Of a DNA stretch of 64,000 nt, positions 1-8,363 are shown in pieces. A program made the translations under genes and the position numbers. Within the stretch, counting starts at the first letter, position 1. Every line of letters starts with the position of its first letter. Below the pieces are notes generated by a model. It saw nothing but the letters and a program-made list of their open reading frames with translations, ran no database searches and had not been told where the DNA came from. Source of the stretch: Phycisphaerae bacterium (GTDB lineage Bacteria > Planctomycetota > Phycisphaerae > Phycisphaerales > SM1A02); assembly GCA_016795035.1 (NCBI GenBank), contig JAEUIT010000097.1:124001-188000 (forward strand), written 5' to 3'.

Positions 1-1
1 G

Positions 2-460
2 CTTCTCTTCCGAACCGTCCGCGATTCAACGCGCGGAGACGAGAGCTTCGCGCTCGATTGCGTGCAGGACGCCATGCTACGTGTCGCTCGGGCACTCGAG
101 CCCATGGAGAGCGCGGTCGCCCTCGACGCCTGGCTTCGCCGCGTGGCGCTCAACGCGGCCCTCGACCGTTTGCGAAGCGAGCGCGCCCGATCGGCACGCG
201 AGGCACGACACCGCGTTGCAGGAGACGCGGGCGACGTGGACGAACGCTGCGACGAAATCGCGCGGGCGCTTCGCGAACTGGACGACGACGAACGCGAGCT
301 CCTCCGACTTCGCCTCGACCGCGGGCTCACGCTCGCGGAACTCTCTCGACACCTCAATCTCGCGCCGAAGGCGCTCGAGAGCCGGATTCGCCGCATTCTC
401 GCCCGACTGCGGGCGCGCCTCGGACTCTCGGCCTCGACCCCGGAAGGAGATTCGCCATGA
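2..460 (+). CDS. ECF-type RNA polymerase sigma factor, 5' end outside the window
   Basis: The reading frame is open from base 2, so the start lies upstream; a GTG at 62 is the only plausible internal start and is not preferred. The visible part begins in a region-2 like helix containing DCVQDAMLRVARAL and runs through a charged linker. It ends in a region-4 helix-turn-helix (DERELLRLRLDRGLTLAELSRHL, then KALESRIRRIL). This is the layout of a small sigma-70 family extracytoplasmic-function factor, which redirects core RNA polymerase to a stress or signal regulon. Its stop codon overlaps the start of the next gene by an ATGA, which implies translational coupling to a likely regulator. The family call is firm; the regulon is unknown. 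Confidence 0.8.
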   Translation, partial: LLFRTVRDSTRGDESFALDCVQDAMLRVARALEPMESAVALDAWLRRVALNAALDRLRSERARSAREARHRVAGDAGDVDERCDEIARALRELDDDERELLRLRLDRGLTLAELSRHLNLAPKALESRIRRILARLRARLGLSASTPEGDSP

Positions 461-840
461 CGACCGACCACGACTCGCTCAGCCCTGAAGGCGCGCGTCG
501 CGCGCAGGCGATCCTCGAACTCGCGAACCAGGCGCTCGACGAGCGAGTGCGCGTGCGCCGTGGTCGGCGCGCGGTGCGTGCCGGCTTGGCGCTTGCGCTC
601 GTGGCGGCGGCGATCGCGCCCTTCGCGTTGCGACCGGCGGAGCCGACGTCAACGCCATCGATGCCGATGGCTGCAACGCCGAGTGTGGTCGAGCGACTCT
701 CGGACGACGCGCTTCTTGACGAACTCGCGAAGCTCGGTATCGACGCGGGGCTTATCGACGTTGCAGGCGCCGTGCGCGTCGTCCGCAGTGACGGCTCGCC
801 GCTCGACTTCCCGGCGCCCGTGCGGCCTACTTCTTCTTGA
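457..840 (+). CDS. Small single-pass membrane protein, candidate anti-sigma factor
   Basis: This 127-residue protein starts at the ATG inside the ATGA overlap with the sigma factor gene. A charged N-terminal helix (residues 1-40, rich in Arg at 31-40) precedes one hydrophobic segment at about 41-58. An outer, Pro/Thr-rich linker and an acidic C-terminal segment (DDALLDELAKLGID) follow. I see no zinc-binding HxxxCxxC motif of the ZAS anti-sigma class and recognise no named domain. The anti-sigma role is inferred only from the overlap, the topology and the size. The last bases run tail to tail into the AsmA-like gene on the other strand. The gene carries two copies of the dispersed motif (671, 759). 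Confidence 0.6.
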   Translation: MTTDHDSLSPEGARRAQAILELANQALDERVRVRRGRRAVRAGLALALVAAAIAPFALRPAEPTSTPSMPMAATPSVVERLSDDALLDELAKLGIDAGLIDVAGAVRVVRSDGSPLDFPAPVRPTSS

Positions 841-1756
841 AGAGGCCGTCGAGGCCTTCCTTCACCGCGTCTCCAGCGCCCTTCGCGGCGTCTTCGATGC
901 CCTTGCCGACGCCCTCGGCCGCCTTGCCGATCCCTTCCGTGATGCCCTTCCCGAGATCGCCGCCGATTCCCTGCAGGCCGTTGCCGAGGTCGACGCCGAT
1001 CGAACCCACGCCCTTCGCGAAGACGTTGCCGATGTCGCCCAGGCCGTTTGTCAGACCTTGCACGAAGACGGCCGGAAGCTGGCCGCCGCTCGCATCGAGG
1101 ACCGCCTGCAACACGGTGGAGACGACGAGCGCCGAAAGCTGATTCAGGCCCATCGGATCCTTGCCGCCCGAACCGATGTCCTTGAGCTGGATCTTCGGGA
1201 CCTTGATGGTGATCCCCTGATCGGCGATCGGCATGCCTTGGGCGCGGGCGGTCACGGTGACGTTCGTGATCGTCAACTCGTCGACGACGAACTTCTTCTC
1301 GCTGCCGCCGCCGCCGCCCGACGAGCTGCCGTCGCCGGCGAACTTCTTCAGGTTCGCGAGGATGACGTCGACGTTGCTCTTGCCTCCGACATTCTGTTCG
1401 AAGCTGATGTCGATGTCGGAGAACTCGATCTTCGGGACGCGAATGACGTTCTCGAGGAGCGACGCCGGGGTCACGGTGACGCTGCCTTCGCCGAGGGCCA
1501 AGAAGTGCTGCGACTTGTAGTCCGGCGGATTGGCAACGTTGAGATCGTTGAGGCCGGCCTGGCCGGAGAGGAGGCCGATCGAAACCTTGTCGACCGTCGT
1601 CTTGACGCCGAGCGCCTGCGTGCCCGCGACCTCGATCGCGGCGCGGGCGACGCTGTCGATGTAGAAGATGCCTGCAACGCCGAGTCCGACGACGACGATG
1701 AGGAGAACGGCGACGATCTTGATGAGTGTGCCGATGAGAGACTTGGGCTTGGCCAT
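827..1756 (-). CDS. AsmA-like membrane-anchored protein
   Basis: The 309-residue product begins with a short basic stretch and one membrane helix (about residues 10-33, VAVLLIVVVGLGVAGIFYI). It continues with the typical AsmA/DUF748-type pattern in which alternating beta segments describe 'KVSIGLLSGQAGLNDLNVANP' followed by repeats of 'V..P.I.FSDIDI'. A Gly/Ser linker sits near residue 145. The C-terminal 80 residues are a Gly-rich amphipathic tail with repeated GIGK/GVGKGIED patterns, ending KKK. AsmA-like proteins act at the cell envelope, in several cases in phospholipid transport or membrane assembly. The gene converges on, and overlaps by 14 bases, the small membrane protein gene. The family assignment is by pattern, and a specific role cannot be given. 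Confidence 0.6.
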   Translation of the reverse strand: MAKPKSLIGTLIKIVAVLLIVVVGLGVAGIFYIDSVARAAIEVAGTQALGVKTTVDKVSIGLLSGQAGLNDLNVANPPDYKSQHFLALGEGSVTVTPASLLENVIRVPKIEFSDIDISFEQNVGGKSNVDVILANLKKFAGDGSSSGGGGGSEKKFVVDELTITNVTVTARAQGMPIADQGITIKVPKIQLKDIGSGGKDPMGLNQLSALVVSTVLQAVLDASGGQLPAVFVQGLTNGLGDIGNVFAKGVGSIGVDLGNGLQGIGGDLGKGITEGIGKAAEGVGKGIEDAAKGAGDAVKEGLDGLFKKK

Positions 1757-1798
1757 GGCACGTTCACCATCGGCGCGAGGCCGAACGTAGGTGCAGAA

Positions 1799-2704
1799 TC
1801 AGCGGAGGAAGGCCCGCAACTCGCGCGGTCGCAGGCTCCGTTCCTCGGCGATCGCGTCGGCGGCGCCGGCCCGCAGGCGGCGTCGGGCGCGGCGGCAGAG
1901 GTCGAGCGCGGCATTGGCGAACGCGTCGCTGCCGATGCGGGCTCGCCCGAGCGACATGCGTTCGGCGAGGAGTTCGAGGTCGTGCTCGTCGCCGAGCCCG
2001 CGCGTGACGGCGCGAAGCGAGCGGCGCAGCTCGCGAATCCGCTTCGGCATCACGTCCTCGAACGCGGCGAGCTGCAACGACAAGCGGGCACAGCGTCGGC
2101 GGATCAGGTGCGACGTCTCGGTGTCGACGTCGACGATCGGATCCTCGGTGAGGCGTCGCACGATGCGCCAACTGCGCACCATGCCCTCGATGATCTCGCG
2201 GTCGGGAATCCGCTCGAGCGGCCAGGAGCGGATCGCCTCGGCGAGGTGCGCGATCGTCTGTCCGGCGCGGCGCACCGCGGCACGTTCGAAGGGAAGATCC
2301 TCGTCCGGCTCGTTGGCGACGAGAACGACGCGCGCGAGCGAGTCGGCTACATGCCGTGCGCGCTCGTCGTTGCGGCCGGCGAAGAGCTTGCCGATCGTCG
2401 CGACGATCGCGTCGCGGTCGCGCAGCGGGGCGAGCAGCGAACTGGTCTCACGGAGGAGCGACTCGGCGCCGGCAACCGACTCCTCGTCGACGCAGCCTCT
2501 CGCGAGCCGCAGGAGCGCGCGGCCGATCTTCGTCGACTTGCGGACGACGCGGAGCATCTCGCTGCGATCGTCGGCGTCGCAGGTCGCATGCATCGACGCC
2601 GCCGAGAGCGCGCCCGAGAAGGCCCGCTCGAACCGGGCGCGCAGCAATACACCCAGCGCCGGCCGCGCACCGCTCGCGTCGCGTGCATCTTCCGCCCGTC
2701 CCAT
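1799..2704 (-). CDS. CHAD domain protein
   Basis: The 301-residue, Arg-rich, almost entirely helical protein has the paired helical repeats of the CHAD family (conserved histidine alpha-helical domain). Examples are SEMLRVVRKSTKIGRALLRL followed later by SLLAPLRDRDAIVATIGKL and IRELRRSLRAVTRGLGDEHDLELLA. The LRD(R/L)D-like segment typical of the family is seen twice. CHAD proteins bind inorganic polyphosphate through basic surfaces, and some are linked to polyphosphate granules. No CYTH/triphosphatase domain is fused here. The gene lies 42 bases upstream of the AsmA-like gene on the same strand and diverges from proS. Confidence 0.7.
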   Translation of the reverse strand: MGRAEDARDASGARPALGVLLRARFERAFSGALSAASMHATCDADDRSEMLRVVRKSTKIGRALLRLARGCVDEESVAGAESLLRETSSLLAPLRDRDAIVATIGKLFAGRNDERARHVADSLARVVLVANEPDEDLPFERAAVRRAGQTIAHLAEAIRSWPLERIPDREIIEGMVRSWRIVRRLTEDPIVDVDTETSHLIRRRCARLSLQLAAFEDVMPKRIRELRRSLRAVTRGLGDEHDLELLAERMSLGRARIGSDAFANAALDLCRRARRRLRAGAADAIAEERSLRPRELRAFLR

Positions 2705-2825
2705 GCCTGCACTCTATAGCGCCCGACGAGCGGCTTCGACACGTCGAGCGGCGTTGCCGCTCTTGTTACGATTTCCCTCTTTCTCCACTGACCGCGCAAT
2801 GATCGCGGACTGCCGAGAGCACGCC

Positions 2826-4382
2826 ATGACGAACGCCGAATCGAAACAGCAGTCGAAGCCCCAGACCGCGATCACGCCGACGCGCGCCGATAACTATGCC
2901 GAGTGGTATCAGCAGGTCGTTCGTGCGGCAGATCTTGCCGAGAACAGCCCCGTCCGCGGCTGCATGGTGATCAAGCCGTGGGGCTACGCGATCTGGGAGC
3001 ACATGCAGCGCGTGCTCGACGGCATGTTCAAGGCGACGGGCCACGTCAACGCGTACTTCCCGATCTTCATTCCCGTCTCCTTCCTCGAGAAGGAAGCCGC
3101 GCACGTCGACGGCTTCGCGAAGGAGTGCGCGGTCGTCACGCACCATCGGCTCACCGCCGACAAGAACGGCAAGCTCATTCCGACCGGCGAGCTCGAGGAG
3201 CCGCTCGTGGTGCGTCCGACGAGCGAGACGATCATCGGCGCGAGCTTCGCGAAGTGGGTCGAGAGCTATCGCGACCTTCCGCTCCTCATCAACCAGTGGG
3301 CCAACGTCGTGCGCTGGGAGATGCGCACGCGCCTCTTCCTGCGCACCGCGGAGTTCCTCTGGCAAGAAGGCCACACCGCGCATGCGACGGCCGACGAAGC
3401 GCGGGTTGAAACGATGAAGATGCTCGACGTCTACGCGGACTTCGCCGAGAACTTCATGGCCATGCCGGTCATCAAGGGCCAGAAGACCGAGGGCGAGCGA
3501 TTCCCCGGCGCCGTCGACACGTTCTGCATCGAGGCGATGATGCAGGATCGCAAGGCGTTGCAGGCGGGCACGAGCCACTTCCTCGGCCAGAACTTCGCCA
3601 AGGCAAGCGACATCAAGTTCCTCGACCAGAGCGGCACGTTGCAGCACGCGTGGACGACCTCATGGGGCGTGTCCACGCGTCTCGTCGGCGCGCTCATCAT
3701 GACGCACTCCGACGACGACGGCCTCGTCCTGCCGCCGAAGCTCGCGCCGGCGCATGTCGTGATCATGCCGGTGTTGCACAAGCCCGAGACGGCGCAACAG
3801 GTCATGGACTACTGCCAGTCGCTCGCGAAAGAGTTGCGTGGCCTGACGTACGCCGGCGTGCCGGTGCGCGTCGAGCTCGACACGCGTGATATCCGCGGCG
3901 GCGACAAGGTCTGGGGCTGGATCAAGAAGGGCGTGCCCATACGCGTCGAGGTCGGCCCGCGCGACATGGAGGCGGACAGCGTCTTCATGGGTCGCCGCGA
4001 CAAGGGCCACAAGGAGAAGTCGGCGGTGAAGCGTGCGGACTTCCTCGCCTCGGTCACGGCGATCCTGGACGAGATCCAGAACTCGCTCTTCGAGCGTGCG
4101 AAGGCGCATCGCGCGCAGCACACGCAGAAGGTCGAGACGAAGGACGAGTTGGTCCGCTACTTCACGCCGAAGAAGGCCGGCAGCGACAACGAGCCGACGG
4201 AGATCCACGGCGGCTTCGCGCTTGCGCGCTTCGCGATGGATGCCGCGGCGGAAGCGAAGCTGAAGGACGACCTCGGCGTGACCGTGCGCTGCATTCCGCT
4301 CGAAGGATCTGACGATCCCGGTCCGTGCGTACTCACCGGCAAGCCGGCGACGAAGCGCGTGGTGTTTGCGAAGGCGTATTGA
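2826..4382 (+). CDS. proS: Prolyl-tRNA synthetase, archaeal/eukaryote-type (type 3)
   Basis: The 518-residue class II aminoacyl-tRNA synthetase attaches proline to tRNA-Pro in the cytoplasm. The N-terminal segment (GCMVIKPWGYAIWEHMQRVLD), motif 2 region (RWEMRTRLFLRTAEFLWQEGHTAH) and C-terminal zinc-binding-like extension place it in the short type that lacks the inserted editing domain of the common bacterial enzyme. That type is found in archaea, eukaryotes and scattered bacteria. Start: the ATG at 2826 is used, but an in-frame ATG at 2799 would add nine residues and neither has a strong ribosome site. The very long upstream open frame is antisense to the CHAD gene and is not coding. The gene carries two motif copies (3556, 3637). 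Confidence 0.95.
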   Translation: MTNAESKQQSKPQTAITPTRADNYAEWYQQVVRAADLAENSPVRGCMVIKPWGYAIWEHMQRVLDGMFKATGHVNAYFPIFIPVSFLEKEAAHVDGFAKECAVVTHHRLTADKNGKLIPTGELEEPLVVRPTSETIIGASFAKWVESYRDLPLLINQWANVVRWEMRTRLFLRTAEFLWQEGHTAHATADEARVETMKMLDVYADFAENFMAMPVIKGQKTEGERFPGAVDTFCIEAMMQDRKALQAGTSHFLGQNFAKASDIKFLDQSGTLQHAWTTSWGVSTRLVGALIMTHSDDDGLVLPPKLAPAHVVIMPVLHKPETAQQVMDYCQSLAKELRGLTYAGVPVRVELDTRDIRGGDKVWGWIKKGVPIRVEVGPRDMEADSVFMGRRDKGHKEKSAVKRADFLASVTAILDEIQNSLFERAKAHRAQHTQKVETKDELVRYFTPKKAGSDNEPTEIHGGFALARFAMDAAAEAKLKDDLGVTVRCIPLEGSDDPGPCVLTGKPATKRVVFAKAY

Positions 4383-4392
4383 AGAAAGAAAC

Positions 4393-4498
4393 GGTTCAGG
4401 GTCCAGGGGTCAGGGTTCGGGGGCAAGCCCTCGCACTCCGACACAAGCCTTGTGGCTTGACCCTGAACCCCGAACCCTGAACCCTGAACCCTGGCCCC
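4393..4498. repeat. Inverted-repeat element built from TTCAGGG units between convergent genes
   Basis: Two oppositely oriented runs of the heptamer unit flank a short spacer: GGTTCAGGG-type on the left (4393-4423) and CCCTGAACC-type on the right (4459-4498). They can form a long imperfect hairpin. A small inner hairpin (CAAGCC TTGT GGCTTG) is visible at 4444-4459. The element sits between the stops of proS and the FG-GAP protein, so it could end both transcripts. A related element with the same heptamers lies at 12483-12566, also just beyond the 3' end of a gene. Confidence 0.7.
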
Positions 4499-4505
4499 TT
4501 TCCTC

Positions 4506-6470
4506 TTAGCAGCCGCCGCTTCCGCCCCATTCGCCGAGCATGATGCCGAGGTCGGCGGCGTTCACGAGCGTGTCGCCGTTGAGGTCCGCGTTGCAGGCGC
4601 TTCCGGCGCACGGCGCGGCGCTCCAGGCCCCGAGCAGGATGCCGAGGTCTGCCGCGTCCACGATTCCGTTGCCGTCGAGGTCCGCGGACTTGCACGACGT
4701 GCAGGTGAGCTCGATGAGCCCGAGCCCGAACTCCCCGTTGCCGCCGCCGATGCGGATCCGGTAGCACTCGCCTGCAACGACGTCGACGGTGACCCGCGAC
4801 GTGTTTCCAGCGCAGCCGGGGGCGTTGTCGCTACAGCCAAGCAAGGTGCTGGTGACGCACACGACGCCACAGCCCTCGTACACCGCGAGCTTCGTGTTGA
4901 AGTCCGCGTTGCTGCAGGTCGAGACCTCAAGCTGCCCGGTGCAGGTCGCGGTGTAGCGGAACCAGACGTCCGGGCCCGGATCCGCGAACTGCAGGCAGCC
5001 GTCGTCGGGATCGCCTTCGGTCGCGCCGATCGTGGTGAACGCGTTCACGCCATTCTGGAGGTACGGCAAGGGATCGGCGAAGGCGCCGCAGACATCGTTT
5101 GCCAGCGGGCGATAGAGGACGACGCGGCCGGCTTGCGTCGGATCGGTCGGCGCGTTGTCCGCGCCCCAGCCGCCCACGGCGTAGTCGCCGAGGCCGTCGC
5201 CGTTCACGTCGCCGACGCCTGCAACGGCGTAGCCCCAGTACTGATTCGAGCCGGTCGGGTCGGGCGTCGTCAGCGACTTCAGGAGCACCTCCGTGTCGGC
5301 CGCGAAAAGGTACGCGCGGTACCCCGGCCAACTCGGCGCCCCGATGATCACGTCGCCAAGTCCGTCGCCGTCGGTGTCGCCGACCCCGCCGACCGAGCGT
5401 CCGAAGTCGCCGCCGTCGGCGATCTGCGAGTCGGGCTCGCGGAAGGTGTGGGCCAGGAAGCCGCCGGTGCCCGAGAAGACGTACGCACGGCCGGCAGCCT
5501 CGAAGGTGCCCACGCCTGAAACGGTGACATCCTCGAGCGGCGCTCCGACGATCACGTCGCCGCCGCCGTTGCCGCCGACGTCAGGGACGCCTGCAACAGA
5601 GAACCCGAAGCGACCGAACGCCTGCGGGTTGCCGGACTGGAGCTCGTGCTCGAGCGTGAGCGCGTTGCCGGAGTAGACGTACGCGCGGCCGGCGTCGACG
5701 GGAAGCGCGCCGGGATCCTCGTACGGCGCGCCGACGACGAGGTCGCCGCGGCCGTCGTTGTTGAAGTCGGGAACGGCGGCGACGCTCGTGCCGTACTCGC
5801 CGCCCGCCTCAGGCGTCGGCGAGATGCGCGTGTTCAGGACGACGCCGCTCGCGCCGATGTAGACGTGCACGCGGCCGGCGCTTGCGAAGCCGTTCGCCGT
5901 CTCGTTGGGCGCGCCCACGGCGTACTCGCCCTTGCCGTCGTTCGTGAGGTCGTCGAGACCCGCGACCGCGGCGCCGAAGCGCCCGTTCGCCGCGGGCACG
6001 GTCGACTGGTGCGTGCGAATGAGCGCGCCGGTCGAGCCTGAATAGACGTACGCGCGGCCGCCGTTCGCTTCGAGCGGGGCACCCACGATGTAGTCGCCGA
6101 GGCCGTCGCCGGTGATGTCGGGAATGCCGCTGACCGCAAAGCCGTACGAGCCGTCGACGGTGTCGTTGGGGGAGCTGTGGGCGCGGATGAGTTCGCCGGT
6201 GGCGCCCGAGTGAATGTAGACGCGGCCAGCATCGTTCACGCCGCCGCCATTCTCGCCGGGCGCGCCGATGATGACGTCGTCGACGCCGTCACCGTTGCAG
6301 TCGGGGATGCCTGCAACGCTGAAACCGAACTTGCCAGTCGTCTCCTCGTTCAGCGATTTGAGAACGAGCGTGTCGGCATGGCCGACGGTTGTGAGTGCGA
6401 GTGCGGCGGCAAACGACAAGGCGACCGCGCGAGCCCGGTGACCGGGCCGATAGTGCTGTGCAAATGACAT
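4506..6470 (-). CDS. Secreted FG-GAP repeat protein with dockerin-like C-terminus
   Basis: The 654-residue protein has a signal peptide (residues 1-32, ending around GHADT). Seven or so FG-GAP/integrin-alpha-like beta-propeller repeats follow, each with the pattern GxSVAGIPDxNGDGxxDVIIGAP and DxDGDG calcium loops. A Cys-containing beta domain occupies about 455-590. Two EF-hand-like repeats (ADLDGNGIVDAADLGILLGAW and ADLNGDTLVNAADLGIMLGEW) end it, with a final GGC. The tail is the paired, calcium-binding dockerin-like anchor seen in planctomycete exported proteins. Start: a GGAGG ribosome site lies 8 bases before the ATG. Probably extracellular and calcium-dependent; ligand unknown. Three other proteins in this window carry the same tail. 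Confidence 0.85.
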   Translation of the reverse strand: MSFAQHYRPGHRARAVALSFAAALALTTVGHADTLVLKSLNEETTGKFGFSVAGIPDCNGDGVDDVIIGAPGENGGGVNDAGRVYIHSGATGELIRAHSSPNDTVDGSYGFAVSGIPDITGDGLGDYIVGAPLEANGGRAYVYSGSTGALIRTHQSTVPAANGRFGAAVAGLDDLTNDGKGEYAVGAPNETANGFASAGRVHVYIGASGVVLNTRISPTPEAGGEYGTSVAAVPDFNNDGRGDLVVGAPYEDPGALPVDAGRAYVYSGNALTLEHELQSGNPQAFGRFGFSVAGVPDVGGNGGGDVIVGAPLEDVTVSGVGTFEAAGRAYVFSGTGGFLAHTFREPDSQIADGGDFGRSVGGVGDTDGDGLGDVIIGAPSWPGYRAYLFAADTEVLLKSLTTPDPTGSNQYWGYAVAGVGDVNGDGLGDYAVGGWGADNAPTDPTQAGRVVLYRPLANDVCGAFADPLPYLQNGVNAFTTIGATEGDPDDGCLQFADPGPDVWFRYTATCTGQLEVSTCSNADFNTKLAVYEGCGVVCVTSTLLGCSDNAPGCAGNTSRVTVDVVAGECYRIRIGGGNGEFGLGLIELTCTSCKSADLDGNGIVDAADLGILLGAWSAAPCAGSACNADLNGDTLVNAADLGIMLGEWGGSGGC

Positions 6471-6569
6471 GGTGGTTCCTCCGGACGGGATCCCGCGACA
6501 GCGAGAGCCCTCAGGTCCTGAGGACGCGTAGCCATGCAGCCGACGACGACAGGCGCCGACGAGTTTCCG

Positions 6570-8294
6570 TCAGACGTGGCGATCGCGGCGGACCGTCACC
6601 TTGCGGCCGCGGAGACTGGTTCTCCGCAGCGCCTGAATGACGTCCTCGGTGACGTCCGAGCGCACCTCGACGAGCGAGAAGCGATCGGCCATCTGGATCG
6701 CCCCGAGCACCGCGTTGGTGAGGCCCGTCTCGTTCGTGATCGCGCCGACGATGTCGCCCGGGCGAACGCCGTCCACGCGCCCGGCGCCGACGAAGAGCCG
6801 CACGAATTCGTGCGAGTCGCGGCGGGCCCGCGGACGTTCGCCATCTCCACGTTGCTGGTCGCGCGCGTCGCCGTCCCTTGAGTGCACGATCGGGCGATCC
6901 TCGCGCGGCCGCGGCGTGGGCGGTGCGGGCGGCTGGATGTCCTGTTCGTCGGCGGAGTCGTTGCTCGCCGCGTGCGTCGCGTCGTGCGCGAGCTTCATCG
7001 CGGCGGCGGCGACGTCCATCGCGTCGTGCTCTTCGGCGAGCTCCGTCACGATCGCGTGGAATTGGTCGAGGCCGCCCTCGAGGATCGCTTCGCGCACCGA
7101 GGCGCGCGTGAGTTCGAGGCGGCGATTGCGAAGATCCGCGACGGTCGGCAGCTTGCCGACGTCGATCTTCTGGCCCGTCGCGTACTGGATGTTCCGCATC
7201 AGATGCCGCTCGCGGGGCTCGACGAACGTGATGGCGACGCCATCGCGCCCGGCGCGGCCGGTGCGGCCGATGCGGTGCACGTAGGCCTCGGGCTCGGTGG
7301 GCACGTCGAAGTTCACGACGTGCGACACGTGGTCGATGTCGAGACCGCGCGCGGCGACGTCGGTCGCGATGAGGAGATCGATCTTGCCGCCGCGGAAGCG
7401 GTTCATCACTCGATCGCGATGCTCCTGCTCGAATCCGCCGTGGAGCGCCTCGGCGCGATAGCCGCGCGAGTTCATCTCCTCGGTGAGTTCGTCGACTTCG
7501 ACGCGCGTGCGGCAGAAGACGATCGCCGATGTCGGCGACTCCATGTCGAGCACGCGACCAAGCGCGATGTGCTTGTGCGCCCGCTGCACGAGGTAGCCGA
7601 CTTGGCGCACGCGCGGGTTTTCGTCGGCCTTCTGGGCTTCCCGCTCGATCGAGATGCGCACCGGCTCCTGGAGCCGACGTTCCGCGATCTTCTTGATGCG
7701 CGGGGCGATCGTCGCGGAGAAGAGCGCGGTCTGATGCTCCTCGGGCGCCTTGTCGAGGATCGCCTCGAGGTCGTCGGCGAAGCCCATGTCGAGCATCTCG
7801 TCGGCTTCGTCGAGGACGACGACGCGCACGTCTTCCAAGGTCATCGTGCCGCGATCGAGGTGGTCGAGCGCGCGGCCCGGCGTCGCCACCACGACCTTCA
7901 CGCCGCGGTCGAGCACGCGGACCTGCTGGCCGAAGGACTGTCCGCCGTAGATCGGGACGACGCTCGCGTTCTCCGCCTTGCCGTACTTGTGGATCGCTTG
8001 CGCGACCTGCATCGCGAGCTCGCGCGTCGGCACGAGGATGAGCGCGAGCGGACGACGCGGTTCCGGCGTAAGACCCGCGACGCGCTGAAGGAGCGGCAAC
8101 GCGAACGCTGCGGTCTTGCCGGTCCCCGTTGCAGCCTGGCCGAGGACGTCCTTGCCCGCGAGGATCGGCGGGATCGCGGCGCGCTGGATCGGCGTGGGCT
8201 CTTCGTAGCCGAGCGCGGTGACGGCGGCGACGAGGGCGGGCGAGAGGCCGAGCGTGGCGAAGCCGGCGACGGAGGTGTCGGTGGAGTCAGTCAT
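6570..8294 (-). CDS. deaD: DEAD-box RNA helicase with DbpA-type RNA-binding domain
   Basis: The roughly 574-residue ATP-dependent RNA helicase has all core motifs: Q motif PTPIQRAAIP, Walker A ATGTGKT, DEAD box (VVLDEADEMLDMG), SAT, and HRIGRTGRAG. After a disordered, Arg/Asp-rich linker (about residues 430-480) the last 80 residues form a DbpA/CsdA-like RNA-binding fold (EFVRLFVGAGRVDGVRPGDIVGAI). This architecture is that of DeaD/CsdA, which acts in ribosome assembly and mRNA unwinding, often at low temperature. Start: ATG at 8294 is used; an in-frame GTG at 8315 would add seven residues, and neither has a clear ribosome site. The gene symbol is by architecture only. Confidence 0.85.
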   Translation of the reverse strand: MTDSTDTSVAGFATLGLSPALVAAVTALGYEEPTPIQRAAIPPILAGKDVLGQAATGTGKTAAFALPLLQRVAGLTPEPRRPLALILVPTRELAMQVAQAIHKYGKAENASVVPIYGGQSFGQQVRVLDRGVKVVVATPGRALDHLDRGTMTLEDVRVVVLDEADEMLDMGFADDLEAILDKAPEEHQTALFSATIAPRIKKIAERRLQEPVRISIEREAQKADENPRVRQVGYLVQRAHKHIALGRVLDMESPTSAIVFCRTRVEVDELTEEMNSRGYRAEALHGGFEQEHRDRVMNRFRGGKIDLLIATDVAARGLDIDHVSHVVNFDVPTEPEAYVHRIGRTGRAGRDGVAITFVEPRERHLMRNIQYATGQKIDVGKLPTVADLRNRRLELTRASVREAILEGGLDQFHAIVTELAEEHDAMDVAAAAMKLAHDATHAASNDSADEQDIQPPAPPTPRPREDRPIVHSRDGDARDQQRGDGERPRARRDSHEFVRLFVGAGRVDGVRPGDIVGAITNETGLTNAVLGAIQMADRFSLVEVRSDVTEDVIQALRRTSLRGRKVTVRRDRHV

Positions 8295-8363
8295 GAGAAG
8301 CTGCAACGTCGACACCGCCGCCGGCAGCTGCGGCTTGGCAGCGCGACGCGCGTCGATCGGGAA

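Noticed and set aside
1081..1120. CTGCAACACGG, similar to the dispersed motif
   Set aside because: It differs in the core (ACG changed to ACA) and was not counted. Similar near-matches at 5590 and 49627 were also left out.
560..2719. Long open frame on the plus strand across the AsmA-like and CHAD genes
   Set aside because: It is a GC-rich shadow of the two minus-strand genes, with low-complexity Arg/Ala/Asp composition and no domain.
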